A stretch of 61,991 nucleotides of DNA, from contig NZ_LNSB01000033.1 in assembly GCF_001468285.1 (NCBI RefSeq), positions 1 through 61,991 on the forward strand, given 5' to 3'. Both the position numbers and the translations under genes were made by a program. The notes beneath the pieces were generated by a model, which saw nothing but the letters and a program-made list of their open reading frames with translations, searched no databases and had not been told where the DNA came from. This document shows, one piece after another, positions 50,049 to 60,944 of this stretch (positions are counted from its first letter, which is position 1; the number at the start of each line of letters is the position of its first letter). This DNA comes from Sphingopyxis sp. HIX (GTDB lineage: Bacteria; Pseudomonadota; Alphaproteobacteria; Sphingomonadales; Sphingomonadaceae).

Positions 50049-51431
50049 TCAGGCGTCCCGCGCCGGCAAGCTCAGCGTAAACCTCGCCCCCTGCCCCGGC
50101 GCGCTGTCCACCGTCAGGTCGCCGTCCATAGCGCGTGCCAGCCGCCGCGCGATATAGAGGCCCAGCCCCGATCCGCCGCTGTCGGTACGGCCCAGTCGCT
50201 CGAATTTCTCGAACACCACCGCCTGCTGCGCGGCGTCGATCCCCTGCCCCTGGTCGGCGACGGTCACCGTCGCGCGGTCGCCGTCGCGGTCGAGGCGGAT
50301 CCAGATCATCGAATCCTCGGGCGAATAGCGGATCGCATTGCCGAGCAGGTTGAGCAGCACCTGCAAAACCCGGCGGAACTCGCCCGTCGCGGGCATCTTG
50401 TCGTCGAGGGGCGGCGCGTCGATGCGGATGCCCTTTTCCTCGGCCTTCATGCCGAGCAGCCCCACGGCGCGCCGTGCGAGGTCGCCGAGGTCGATCTCGT
50501 CGCGCGCCGCCTTGAACCCCGGCCGCTCGATATTCTGGAGGTCGGCGAGGTCGTCGACCAGCCCCAGCAGATGCCGCCCCGCATGCGCTATATCGCCGGC
50601 ATAGCGCGCATAATCGGCGCGGATCGGCCCGTCGAACTGGCCCGAGATCGTCTCCGCGGTCGCGATGATGCGCGCCAACGGCCCGCGCAGCGCGCCGTCG
50701 ATGCGACGCCCAAAGGCGGGGTCGGACAAAGGCAGCGAGCCGAAGGCGGGATCGGTGAGCGCCGCGGGTGCCGGCGCCGGCGGCGGCGCGTCGTCGGGCA
50801 GCACGGTGCCGCGAAAGCCCGTGAAGCCCCCCGTCGCGTCGAACAAGGGCTCGGCGGCCAGCGTCATCGCCATCCGCCCGCCCTTGCCGTCGTCGGTGCG
50901 CACCAGCTGCCCGGCGAAGCGCGCCTGCCGCGCAAGCGCGCGCAGTACCGCAAAATGCCCGTCGGCATCGGGCTGCAATTCGAACAGCTCGGACAGCGAG
51001 CGCCCTTCCCACTCCGCCGGTACGGCGTCGGCCTCGGCGCCCGCGGTCAGCGCGATCAGCCGCAGCTGGACGTCGCTTTCCCACATCCACGCGCGCGGCG
51101 ACACCGCCGCGACCTCGGTCACCGGCGGGATCTGCGACTGCATGACCGGCCGCGTGCGCCAGTCGCTGATCTCCAGCGTCGCGCCCTCGGCATCGGGCAG
51201 GATGCGCACCAGCGCATGGATGTCGCTATGGTCGTCGGCGGCGATCAAAGGCCGGCTGATCTCGCGCTGCAGCCGCTGCGCCAGCGCGACGAGCCGCGCC
51301 AGATTGGGCAGCGCCAGCGGCCTACCCTCGCCGCCGCCCGCGCGCTGCTGCAGGCGCAGCAGCGGCGCGTCGCCGCTGACGAGAATCCCGCCGCGGTCGA
51401 TGCGGCCGCGAATGACGCGCTCGGCCATCAT
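50049..51431 (-). CDS. histidine-kinase-like protein lacking the H-box histidine
   Basis: A 460-residue soluble protein with a PAS-like middle (WMWESDVQLRLIALTAGAEA; GLRFTG-type GFTGFRGTVLPDD), a dimerisation helix, and a HATPase_c domain with N-box NLLGNAIRYSPEDS, G1 VADQGQGID, F-box KFERLGRTD and G2 GGSGLGLYIARRLARAM. In the dimerisation helix the usual H-E-L-R-T-P-L reads G-A-L-R-G-P-L (about residue 247), so the phospho-acceptor histidine is missing. There is no membrane helix. ATG 51431 overlaps the preceding unknown gene by ATGA. It may be an allosteric or ATP-sensing partner rather than a kinase. Confidence 0.82.
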   Translation of the reverse strand: MMAERVIRGRIDRGGILVSGDAPLLRLQQRAGGGEGRPLALPNLARLVALAQRLQREISRPLIAADDHSDIHALVRILPDAEGATLEISDWRTRPVMQSQIPPVTEVAAVSPRAWMWESDVQLRLIALTAGAEADAVPAEWEGRSLSELFELQPDADGHFAVLRALARQARFAGQLVRTDDGKGGRMAMTLAAEPLFDATGGFTGFRGTVLPDDAPPPAPAPAALTDPAFGSLPLSDPAFGRRIDGALRGPLARIIATAETISGQFDGPIRADYARYAGDIAHAGRHLLGLVDDLADLQNIERPGFKAARDEIDLGDLARRAVGLLGMKAEEKGIRIDAPPLDDKMPATGEFRRVLQVLLNLLGNAIRYSPEDSMIWIRLDRDGDRATVTVADQGQGIDAAQQAVVFEKFERLGRTDSGGSGLGLYIARRLARAMDGDLTVDSAPGQGARFTLSLPARDA

Positions 51432-52402
51432 GCCGCGCCTTCCGCTTCGCCGAACAGCGCCGCGCGCGCCTGCAAGGCCGCGGTATAATCGTCGGGCGCC
51501 GCGCTCGCGACCGCGCGCCCCGGCAGCATCGCCAGCGATCCTTCGAGCGGTACCAGCGCCGCTTGGTCGCGCAGCAGCGGCGCGAGCATCGGCGCCAGCT
51601 GCGCGGGTTCGGCGGTGATCAGCGCCAGCGCCATCGCGTCGTAGCGATATTTATGCGTCGCCGCGGCGAGCGCGATGAAGCTCGGCCAGTCGTGGCGCGC
51701 GATCGCCGCCGCCGCGCCGTCGGCCAGCGCCCCCGCCCCGACCCCGGCCAGCGCCGCATGATAGTCGGCCGCCGCGCGATCGATCCCGCGCTCGGGGCGA
51801 TGCTGCGCCAGCGCGCCGCGCACCGCTTCGCCCAGCCGCGCCGCCTCGGCGCTGTCCTTGCCCGCCTGCACGAGAGCCCAGGCCGCGATGTCGAGCAGCA
51901 AGGCGCGGAGCAGGTCGAGGTCCATATCCTCCATCGCGATGCGCGGATGCCCCAGTGCGTCGAAACGCCGCCGGTCGGCAATCTGCAACGCCAGATAGGC
52001 GCGGTCGATCGCCGACAGCGGATCGTCGGCCGCAACCGGCACGTCGATCGCAGCGTCGGCGGCGATGACGCGCGGCGGCGGCGCCTCGCCGACGTCCTGC
52101 ACCGGCTGGCCCCGCCAGCGATGTTCCTCGGCGCGGGCGAAGCACAGGCCCGAAAGCTGCGCGGCGCCGGGCAATCCCTGTGCCGCCCAATCGTCCCACA
52201 AGGCAAGCGAATCGACCGCGCCGCCCAGCAGTCCCGCCACACTCTCGACCAGCCGCCGCGCGATCCCCAGGATCAGCGCGCGCTGCTCTTCGGACAATCG
52301 CGTCGCCGCCGGCGCCGCGAGGAAAGCCGTGCTTTCCTGCAGGCGCGCCGACAGCGCCGGATTCACCGACGCCAGCTGCGAAAAGAGAGGGGTCTCAGCC
52401 AT
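51428..52402 (-). CDS. unknown protein coupled to the histidine-kinase-like gene
   Basis: I do not recognise this 324-residue, alanine-rich, mainly alpha-helical protein. It has no signal peptide and no clear membrane helix. Readable segments include ETPLFSQLASVNPALSARLQ at the start, LALWDDWAAQGLPGAAQLSG, LQIADRRRFDALGHPRIAME, and HDWPSFIALAAATHKYRYDA, the last resembling a helical scaffold repeat. ATG 52402 is preferred over GTG 52408; neither has a strong Shine-Dalgarno. Its stop overlaps the start of the kinase-like gene, so the two proteins are probably made in fixed ratio and may interact. Confidence 0.7.
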   Translation of the reverse strand: MAETPLFSQLASVNPALSARLQESTAFLAAPAATRLSEEQRALILGIARRLVESVAGLLGGAVDSLALWDDWAAQGLPGAAQLSGLCFARAEEHRWRGQPVQDVGEAPPPRVIAADAAIDVPVAADDPLSAIDRAYLALQIADRRRFDALGHPRIAMEDMDLDLLRALLLDIAAWALVQAGKDSAEAARLGEAVRGALAQHRPERGIDRAAADYHAALAGVGAGALADGAAAAIARHDWPSFIALAAATHKYRYDAMALALITAEPAQLAPMLAPLLRDQAALVPLEGSLAMLPGRAVASAAPDDYTAALQARAALFGEAEGAA

Positions 52403-52462
52403 CTTCACTCGCGCATAGCAGCTTGGCGTTAATGCCGACTAAACCTTGATCGCGGCGATGGA

Positions 52463-53674
52463 TCAGGCCTCGGGCCGCCGCGCGAGGCGCACCCACAGCA
52501 AGATCTGGAACAGCGCGAGCAGCGGCAGGATCGCGAACATCAGCGGCGCGAAGCCGAAAATCAGCGCGGGTGCCAGCATCATCCACGCCTGGTCAGCGTC
52601 GGGCAGCAGCCAGTGAAAGCGCCGCCGCTCGCCCGAATCCTCGTAAAGCCAGCGCGCGAGCAGGATCGCCGCGGCGAGGCACGGCGCCAGCGCGGCCTCC
52701 GAAAAGGGCGGCATCTCGTGCCGCGTCCCACCGAGCGCGACGAGCCAGGGAAAGAGCGCGAGCAGCAGCCAGGCGAAGCTGCGGATCATGTGGCGCACCC
52801 GGTCCTGCGCCGCGCTTTCGGCGCGGAACGCCGCAACGAAGCGCATCGCCGCGAGACCGAAACCGCCGAGGATCGCAACCAGCGCCCCCGCCGCTGCCAG
52901 CCCGCTCGCCGCGAGCGCCGCGACCGCGATCCAGAGCAGGCCGGTGACATAGGGCAAATAGCGCGCGGTCGCCGAGGATTTGACGAGCAACGGCCCTAGC
53001 AGCCGCACCACGGGCATCATGATCGCCGATCGCCCCAGCCCCATGCCGCCATATTCGACGCGTTGCAGGCTCGATTGCTCGATCAGCGCTGCGGTCGGGC
53101 GGTCGGCGACGATCGCGATCTCGCCCTGCTCGAACAGGGCCGGCTCGCAATAGAGCCGCCGGGCGCCCGCCTGCACTGCCATGCGCAGCAGCGTCAGGAT
53201 CATGTCCCATTCGCCCGGCATCTCGGCGAGTTCGCGGACCATATGGTCCGAAATGCTGGCCAGCCCGCCCCAGCGCCGCGTCGCGTCGATGCGTTCGAAC
53301 CCCTGCGTCAGCACCGTGTCGCCGGTGACCAGGATCGCGGGCGAGCCCGGCTTGGCGATCGCCGCATAATGCGTGCCCCCGGCGCGCAGCCCGTCGGCGA
53401 CCAGGATGATGCGGTCGTCGCCCTCGACCAGCGCGAGCAGGTCGCTCGCTTCGCGCACCGGGGTCACCTTCATGCCGCGGCGGCGGATGCGGTCGCAGGT
53501 CGCGAGCAGGTCGGCGGGCACCGCCGCGACCGCGATCGCGATATGGGTGACGCCGACATCGGCGAGCCGCGCCGCCTGGCGCTCGATCAGCGTTTCTCCG
53601 GCGACGGTGACGAGCGCGCGCAGCCCGCCGTCGGGCACGCTCTCGCACGCGCCGATCAGCGCGATCAGGGCCAT
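52463..53674 (-). CDS. membrane protein with degenerate nucleotidyltransferase-like N-terminus
   Basis: A 403-residue protein. Residues 1-200 resemble a GT-A nucleotidyltransferase fold (MALIALIGACESVPDGGLRA, VTVAGETLIERQAARLADVG, IILVADGLRAGGTHY) but lack the G-x-G-T-R loop that binds the nucleotide. Residues 225-400 have about six membrane helices; the first (VKSSATARYLPYVTGLLWIA) is placed like the start of a CDP-alcohol phosphotransferase domain, yet the D-G-x2-A-R-x8-G-x3-D-x3-D motif is absent. It may be an inactive descendant of an IPCT-DIPPS-like fusion (inference). It heads the minus-strand group and is divergent from gyrA. Confidence 0.7.
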   Translation of the reverse strand: MALIALIGACESVPDGGLRALVTVAGETLIERQAARLADVGVTHIAIAVAAVPADLLATCDRIRRRGMKVTPVREASDLLALVEGDDRIILVADGLRAGGTHYAAIAKPGSPAILVTGDTVLTQGFERIDATRRWGGLASISDHMVRELAEMPGEWDMILTLLRMAVQAGARRLYCEPALFEQGEIAIVADRPTAALIEQSSLQRVEYGGMGLGRSAIMMPVVRLLGPLLVKSSATARYLPYVTGLLWIAVAALAASGLAAAGALVAILGGFGLAAMRFVAAFRAESAAQDRVRHMIRSFAWLLLALFPWLVALGGTRHEMPPFSEAALAPCLAAAILLARWLYEDSGERRRFHWLLPDADQAWMMLAPALIFGFAPLMFAILPLLALFQILLWVRLARRPEA

Positions 53675-53895
53675 CGGCGGGCGAAACTCGGCGTCATTCT
53701 CACCGCCCGACCTTTAGGCGCGGAAGGCCGATTGGCAAGCCCCGCTTTCGCGCCGTCGTGACGTCATTCTGCGCGGCTAAAGCACGCGTTTCGGCAGTGA
53801 AATATTCCTGCGAAAATCGCCCGAATCGCTGGCCTTTGCCGCCCCCTTCGGCTAGACCGGAACCACCTCCCGAAAAGCAGAAAAAAGGCCGGGTC

Positions 53896-56618
<2,723 letters not shown>

Positions 56619-56622
<4 letters not shown>

Positions 56623-56927
56623 CGGCGCCCACGGCCTTCAAGGTGCTCACCGCGCAGCAATGGGCCGATTTCGAGCGCGAGCGCGTCTTCCGCGGCGCCC
56701 CGGTGGATATCGCCGACGGCTATATCCACCTGTCGACCGCCGAGCAGCTCGAGGCGACGATCGCCAAATATTTCGCGGGTCAGTCGGGCCTGATGATCGC
56801 CGAGGTGGACCTCGCCTGCCTCGGCGACAGCGTCCGCTGGGAACCCGCGCGCGGCGGCGACCTCTTCCCGCACATCTACGCCGAGCTGCCGATGCACGCG
56901 GTGATCGGGCTGCAGAAGCGCGACTGA
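56619..56927 (+). CDS. DUF952 family protein
   Basis: Small cytosolic protein of 102 residues. The conserved blocks FKVLTAQQWADFERERVFRG, DIADGYIHLSTAEQLEATIA and GGDLFPHIYAELPMHAV are diagnostic of DUF952, which has an ADP-ribosyltransferase-like fold of unproven activity (family knowledge). The start ATGA overlaps the gyrA stop, so it is made with gyrase A. That linkage is frequent in sphingomonads as far as I recall but has no explained meaning. Confidence 0.9.
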
Positions 56928-57025
56928 ACCGCCTTCGTCGATGCACGGTCGCCGCCCGTCGCATCTTGCTTCGCGCGCCGAAATTCTCCACCCATTGTCG
57001 CGCTTTACCGCGCACAGGGGAGAAT

Positions 57026-59101
57026 ATGATGCGCCTGCTTTTGACCGCCGCCCTGCTGGCCTCTACCGCCGCCCTTCCCGTCTTCGCGCATGACGCGGCC
57101 CCCGCCCCCGCGGCGGCGTCGAAGCCCGTTCCCAAGGAAGACTTGCTCAAGCCCCCCGCCGACGCGGCGCATTATGTCGTCGTTTCGGAGGCCGGCAAGC
57201 ATGGCGACCAGTGGCGCTGGCAGCTTCCCGACGGCCGCACCGCCTATCGCTGGTCGCAGGAATTGCGCGGCTGGATCACCGAGATGGACCAGGTGACCAG
57301 CTTCGCCCCCGACGGGACCGTCGCGGCGACCACCGTGCGCGGCGTGACCATGTCGGGCGACGCCGCCGAGGAGTATCGCGTCGCCGACGGCCGCGCGACG
57401 TGGAAGACCGCGAACGACAGCGGCGAAGCGCCCGCCGGCGGCTGGTACATCCCGGCGGGCGGCGTCGGCATCGCGGGCGCGCCGATGATCGACGCGCTCG
57501 CCGCCGCGGGCGATGCCGGGCTGTCCTTCCTGCCCAGCGGCAAGGGCCATCTGACCTTCGCGGACACGCAGACCATCCAGGGCCCGAACGGCCCCAAGAC
57601 CGTCCAGCTCGCCTTCATGCACGGCATCCTCCCCTCGCCGCTCCCCGTCTGGCTCGACGAAAAGAAGCGCTATTTCGCCGACATCAGTTATATCTCGACG
57701 ATCCCCGCGGGTTACGAAGGCGCGCTCAAGCAGCTCCGCAACGCGCAGGAAGCCGCCACGGCCGAGGCCGTAGCCGCGGTCGCCAAGCGCTTCCTCACCC
57801 CCGCCGCCAAGGCGCCCGTGCTGGTCGACAATGTCCAGCTGTTCGACGCCGACAAGGGCGAATTCCTGCCCGCCCGCGCCGTGCTCGCACAGGACGGCAA
57901 GATCGCTGCAATCGGCGCCGCCGGGTCGCTCAAGGCCCCCGCGGGCACCCGCGTCATCGACGGCAAGGGCAAGACGCTCGTCCCCGGCATCTGGGACAGT
58001 CACCTCCACATCGGCGACGACTGGGACGTGCTGTCGAACATGGCGAACGGCATCACCAGCTTCCGCAGCCCCGGCACCACCTTCGACCGTGCGGTCGAGG
58101 CGACCAAACGCCGCGCCGACGGCAGCCTGCTCATGGGCGAGCCCTTCATCTCGGTCATCATCGACAAGAAGGACCCGCTCGCCGCGCAGGGCGCAGAAGT
58201 CGTCAGCAGCGCCGACGAAGCCATCGCCGCGGTCCGCCGCGTCAAGGAAGCGGGCCTGTGGGGCGTCAAATTCTACACCTCGATGAACCCCGCGTGGATC
58301 GCCCCCGCCGCCGCCGAAGCGCACAAGCTCGGCCTCCACGTCCACGGCCACGTCCCCGCGGGCATGAAGCCCAGCGAGGCGGTCGCCGCAGGGTATGACG
58401 AGCTCACGCACCTCAATTTCGTCGTCATGGAATCGATGCCGCGCGAGGTGATCGACAAGGCGAACACGCGCCAGCGGATGGAGGGGCCCGCGCGCTTCTT
58501 CAAGGACGTCGACCTCGACGCGCCGCTGATGAAGGGCTTCGTCGCCGACCTCGCCGCGAAAAAGACCATCGTCGACCCGACGATCGTCATCTTCGAAGGC
58601 ATGCTGACGCAGGACGGCGGCAAGCCGCACCCCGCCTACGCGCCCTATATGGGCATCGTCTCGCCCGTCATCGAGCGCTCGGCGTTCACCGCGGGCGGCT
58701 ATCCGCTGGTCGAGGGCTATACCCGCGACGATTACCGCAAGAGCTACGCCAAGATGGTCGACCTCGTCGGCCGCCTGCACAAGGCGGGCGTGCCGATCGT
58801 CGCGGGCACCGACGGCTGGGGCATCGAGTTGATCCGCGAGCTCGAAATCTACCGCCAGGCGGGCTTCACCCCCGCCGAGGCGATCCAGAGCGCCACCATC
58901 CTCCCCGCGCGCGTCGTCGGCGCCGACCAGCGCACCGGGTCGATCGCGGTGGGCAAGGAGGCCGACATGGTCCTCGTCGACGGCGACGCCGCGACCGACC
59001 TCGGCGCGCTCCGCCGCGTGGTGACGGTGGTCAGCGACGGCTATGTCATGGACGCCGACGAACTGCGCAAGGCGGCGGGGTATGGCGGGCGGCCGAAGTA
59101 G
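57026..59101 (+). CDS. exported metal-dependent amidohydrolase
   Basis: A 691-residue protein with a signal peptide (MMRLLLTAALLASTAALPVF). The N-terminal region of about 280 residues, of no known family to me, is followed by an amidohydrolase (imidazolonepropionase/prolidase-like) domain. This has the metal block VPGIWDSHLHIGDDWD (about residue 320), a histidine cluster LHVHGHVPAG, DELTHLNF, and the catalytic aspartate in VAGTDGWGIELIRE. The C-terminus has the family end TGSIAVGKEADMVLVDGDA. Probably a periplasmic peptidase or cyclic-amide hydrolase. ATG 57026 has GGGGAGAAT upstream. Confidence 0.9.
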   Translation: MMRLLLTAALLASTAALPVFAHDAAPAPAAASKPVPKEDLLKPPADAAHYVVVSEAGKHGDQWRWQLPDGRTAYRWSQELRGWITEMDQVTSFAPDGTVAATTVRGVTMSGDAAEEYRVADGRATWKTANDSGEAPAGGWYIPAGGVGIAGAPMIDALAAAGDAGLSFLPSGKGHLTFADTQTIQGPNGPKTVQLAFMHGILPSPLPVWLDEKKRYFADISYISTIPAGYEGALKQLRNAQEAATAEAVAAVAKRFLTPAAKAPVLVDNVQLFDADKGEFLPARAVLAQDGKIAAIGAAGSLKAPAGTRVIDGKGKTLVPGIWDSHLHIGDDWDVLSNMANGITSFRSPGTTFDRAVEATKRRADGSLLMGEPFISVIIDKKDPLAAQGAEVVSSADEAIAAVRRVKEAGLWGVKFYTSMNPAWIAPAAAEAHKLGLHVHGHVPAGMKPSEAVAAGYDELTHLNFVVMESMPREVIDKANTRQRMEGPARFFKDVDLDAPLMKGFVADLAAKKTIVDPTIVIFEGMLTQDGGKPHPAYAPYMGIVSPVIERSAFTAGGYPLVEGYTRDDYRKSYAKMVDLVGRLHKAGVPIVAGTDGWGIELIRELEIYRQAGFTPAEAIQSATILPARVVGADQRTGSIAVGKEADMVLVDGDAATDLGALRRVVTVVSDGYVMDADELRKAAGYGGRPK

Positions 59102-59164
59102 GGAGGCGCCCCACCCTGTGCTCTGATTGACCGCTTTGGGGTGGGGAGCAGACGTTTGTCCGGT

Positions 59165-59253
59165 CGTCATCCCGGGCTTGACCCGGGACCCGCCTTCCTT
59201 CCTTCGCCGTCGGATCAAAGAAAAGGCAGGCCCGGGTCAAGCCCGGGGTGACG
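59165..59253. repeat. REP-like inverted pair cgtcatcccgggcttgaccc, family C
   Basis: Second copy of the family at 38768-38845. The left arm (59165-59188) and right arm (59231-59253, cccgggtcaagcccggggtg) are inverted copies about a 42-base spacer; each arm is palindromic. It lies between the amidohydrolase gene and the small DUF2384 gene. Confidence 0.8.
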
Positions 59254-59347
59254 AAAGTGGGTTACACCGGCGTCGCCTTCCGCCCGCTAGCAGTCGCTCC
59301 ATCCCGTTCATCAAGGACCAACCGGGAGGAGAATAGGAAGCGGCTGT

Positions 59348-59590
59348 TCAATGAATCCGCATTACCAACGACCGAATAATCAGTTCGCCATTAGGGCGCT
59401 CGTTCAACACTTCGCGAGGACTTTTTCCATCCAAAGCAGGCACCGGCGCTTCCAGCCAACTTAGACTTCTATCCCCAAGCACCGCATATGTGACGCTTGG
59501 AATCTTGTCGTCGGCCGCACCAACCGCTTGCGCGAATTGCGACCACGCGCCGTCGCCGGGATATTCGGCGACAAGAACCTCAAAAGACAT
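59348..59590 (-). CDS. small DUF2384 (Xre/MbcA/ParS antitoxin C-terminal-like) protein
   Basis: An 80-residue protein from ATG 59590. Its second half, LSWLEAPVPALDGKSPREVL then NERPNGELIIRSLVMRIH, fits the toxin-binding DUF2384 domain (W-L-x-x-P-x-x-x-L-x-G-x-x-P-x-x-x-L). The first half (SFEVLVAEYPGDGAWSQFAQ) is not the usual Xre helix-turn-helix. No RES-type toxin gene is adjacent. The segment has more A+T than its neighbours and is framed by two different palindromes, suggesting an insertion or remnant. A longer in-frame ORF crosses the repeat and is rejected. Confidence 0.65.
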   Translation of the reverse strand: MSFEVLVAEYPGDGAWSQFAQAVGAADDKIPSVTYAVLGDRSLSWLEAPVPALDGKSPREVLNERPNGELIIRSLVMRIH

Positions 59591-59612
59591 GGGCAATCCT
59601 TCGAATTGATGC

Positions 59613-59676
59613 GCGCAGAGGCGCAGAGATCGCAGAGAAAGAGAACATCGTCTCTGCGGCCTCTGCGCCTCTGCGC
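59613..59676. repeat. 26-bp inverted repeat with 12-nt loop
   Basis: The left arm (59613-59638, GCGCAGAGGCGCAGAGATCG...) and right arm (59651-59676) are complementary except for two adjacent positions. The loop is aagagaacatcg. The arms are built from a GCGCAGAG/CAGAG motif. Size and 12-nt loop match the inverted repeat at 17932-18001 although the sequence differs. It lies between the peroxiredoxin stop and the DUF2384 start. Confidence 0.8.
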
Positions 59677-59718
59677 GAATATATAGCAGCTCGACGGCTA
59701 TCGCCCGGCCCGCAGCAC

Positions 59719-60279
59719 CTACTTCCGCCGCCCCTTCCAGGCCCGCACCGCTGCCATCGTCTTCTCGACATGCGCCTGCGGCTTGCTGTCGGTGTAGCTG
59801 AGCAAGATCGTCCCGTCGGGGGCGATCACATAGGAGGTGCGGTTCGACAAGGTCCGCCCGTCGGGCGCCTGCATCGTCGCGTCGAACTTCGCCGCGACCT
59901 TCGCGCCCGGGTCGGCCGCGACCGCGAATTTGTCGCGGCATTCGGAGCGCGAGAACTCCGCCACGCGGTCGATATTGCCCGCGGTCACCCCGATCACGCG
60001 CGCGCCGAGCTGGTTGAACTTGCCGTTCGCCTCGGCGAAGAGATGCGCCTCGACCGTGCAGCCCGGGGTGAAGGCGGCGGGGAAGAAATAGAGCACGACC
60101 GGGCCGTTGCGCAGGGTCGACTTCAGCGACAGGTCGAACTCCTTGCCGCCCTGCGCGGCCTTCAGCGTGAAATCGGGCGCCTTGGCCCCCTGCTGCAGCG
60201 CAGCGCCCAACGGCGCGGGCAACACCGCGAGCGACAGGCCGAGGCTCAGCGGCATGGCGAATTTCATCAGGGCTTTCAT
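59719..60279 (-). CDS. exported peroxiredoxin (BCP/PrxQ-like)
   Basis: Thiol peroxidase of 186 residues with a signal peptide (LMKFAMPLSLGLSLAVLPAP, cleavage near APLGAA). The mature part has APDFTLKAAQGGKEFDLSLK, the peroxidatic cysteine in FFPAAFTPGCTVEAHLF (about residue 74), and a second cysteine in FSRSECRDKFAVAADPG, a 1-Cys/2-Cys atypical layout. The export signal places it in the periplasm, where it may detoxify peroxides. ATG 60279 is preferred; the longer frame upstream lacks coding character. Confidence 0.92.
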   Translation of the reverse strand: MKALMKFAMPLSLGLSLAVLPAPLGAALQQGAKAPDFTLKAAQGGKEFDLSLKSTLRNGPVVLYFFPAAFTPGCTVEAHLFAEANGKFNQLGARVIGVTAGNIDRVAEFSRSECRDKFAVAADPGAKVAAKFDATMQAPDGRTLSNRTSYVIAPDGTILLSYTDSKPQAHVEKTMAAVRAWKGRRK

Positions 60280-60407
60280 CGGGCGATCTCCACGACCGGC
60301 GGAACCGGACGCCGCCGTGGCCAGTCTAGCCGATATTCGCCGGCGCGCCGCAAAAATCGTCGCACGGCGGCGGCGCTCCGGACCGGAACGCCGCCGCGCG
60401 CGCAATA

Positions 60408-60779
60408 TCAGCAGCGACGCCCGCCGCGATCGATCTCGCGCCCGATCAGCGCGCCCGCGGCGCCGCCGATGATCGTGCCGGGCAGGCGGTCGCCGTACCG
60501 GTCGACCTCGCGGCCGAGCAGCGCGCCCGCTGCGCCGCCGACGATCAGGCCGGTCGTGCCGCTGCCGCGGCGGCAGTTATAGCGGCGCTCGCGATAGTCG
60601 CGGCGATAATCCCGGCGATAATCGCGCCGATAGTCGCGGCGGTAATCGCTGTAGCGGTCATGGTCGCGGTAATAGCCATGGCGGTGGTGCCGATCGCGCG
60701 CTTCGGCCTCGACGGGCAGCGCCGCGACGGCACTCGCGCCGATCAGCGCGGTGAGCGCCAGCTTCTTGAGCAGGAACAT
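60408..60779 (-). CDS. exported glycine-zipper protein with RRDY repeats
   Basis: A 123-residue protein with a signal peptide (LKKLALTALIGASAVAALPV, then EAEA). A charged H/R/Y/D-rich stretch with four to five copies of RRDY (DYRRDYRRDYRRDYRRDYRE) follows, then two glycine-zipper units, GLIVGGAAGALLGREVD and GTIIGGAAGALIGREIDR. This matches glycine-zipper 2TM/SlyB-like outer-membrane or periplasmic proteins. The repeat is encoded by five 12-nt tandem units. Function unknown. Confidence 0.85.
   Translation of the reverse strand: MFLLKKLALTALIGASAVAALPVEAEARDRHHRHGYYRDHDRYSDYRRDYRRDYRRDYRRDYRERRYNCRRGSGTTGLIVGGAAGALLGREVDRYGDRLPGTIIGGAAGALIGREIDRGGRRC
60592..60651. repeat. five tandem 12-nt units encoding RRDY
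   Basis: Units at 60592, 60604, 60616, 60628 and 60640 follow the consensus CGATAATCGCGG (plus strand), within the glycine-zipper gene. They encode the R-R-D-Y repeat on the minus strand. Units differ by one to three bases, so copy number may change by slippage without shifting frame. Confidence 0.8.
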
Positions 60780-60944
60780 CGATTTTCTCCAACTGGACCC
60801 CTCGCCTCCAGACTAGGGCGGCGAACATGGCGCCTCGCTGAATTGCGCCCGCCCCCAAGCCCCTGGCGCCTCGCTTCGACCAGCTTTCGGGGCGGCCCAC
60901 CGCGCCCGATTGACGCCGCGCGACAACAGGCGCAGCATCGTGCC

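Noticed and set aside
53758..53895. N-terminal extension of gyrA
   Set aside because: Would add 46 residues unlike any gyrase; TTG 53896 gives the family-typical N-terminus.
59348..59941. Longer version of the DUF2384 protein
   Set aside because: The extension crosses the 26-bp inverted repeat and the peroxiredoxin gene on the same strand; the short form starts cleanly at ATG 59590.
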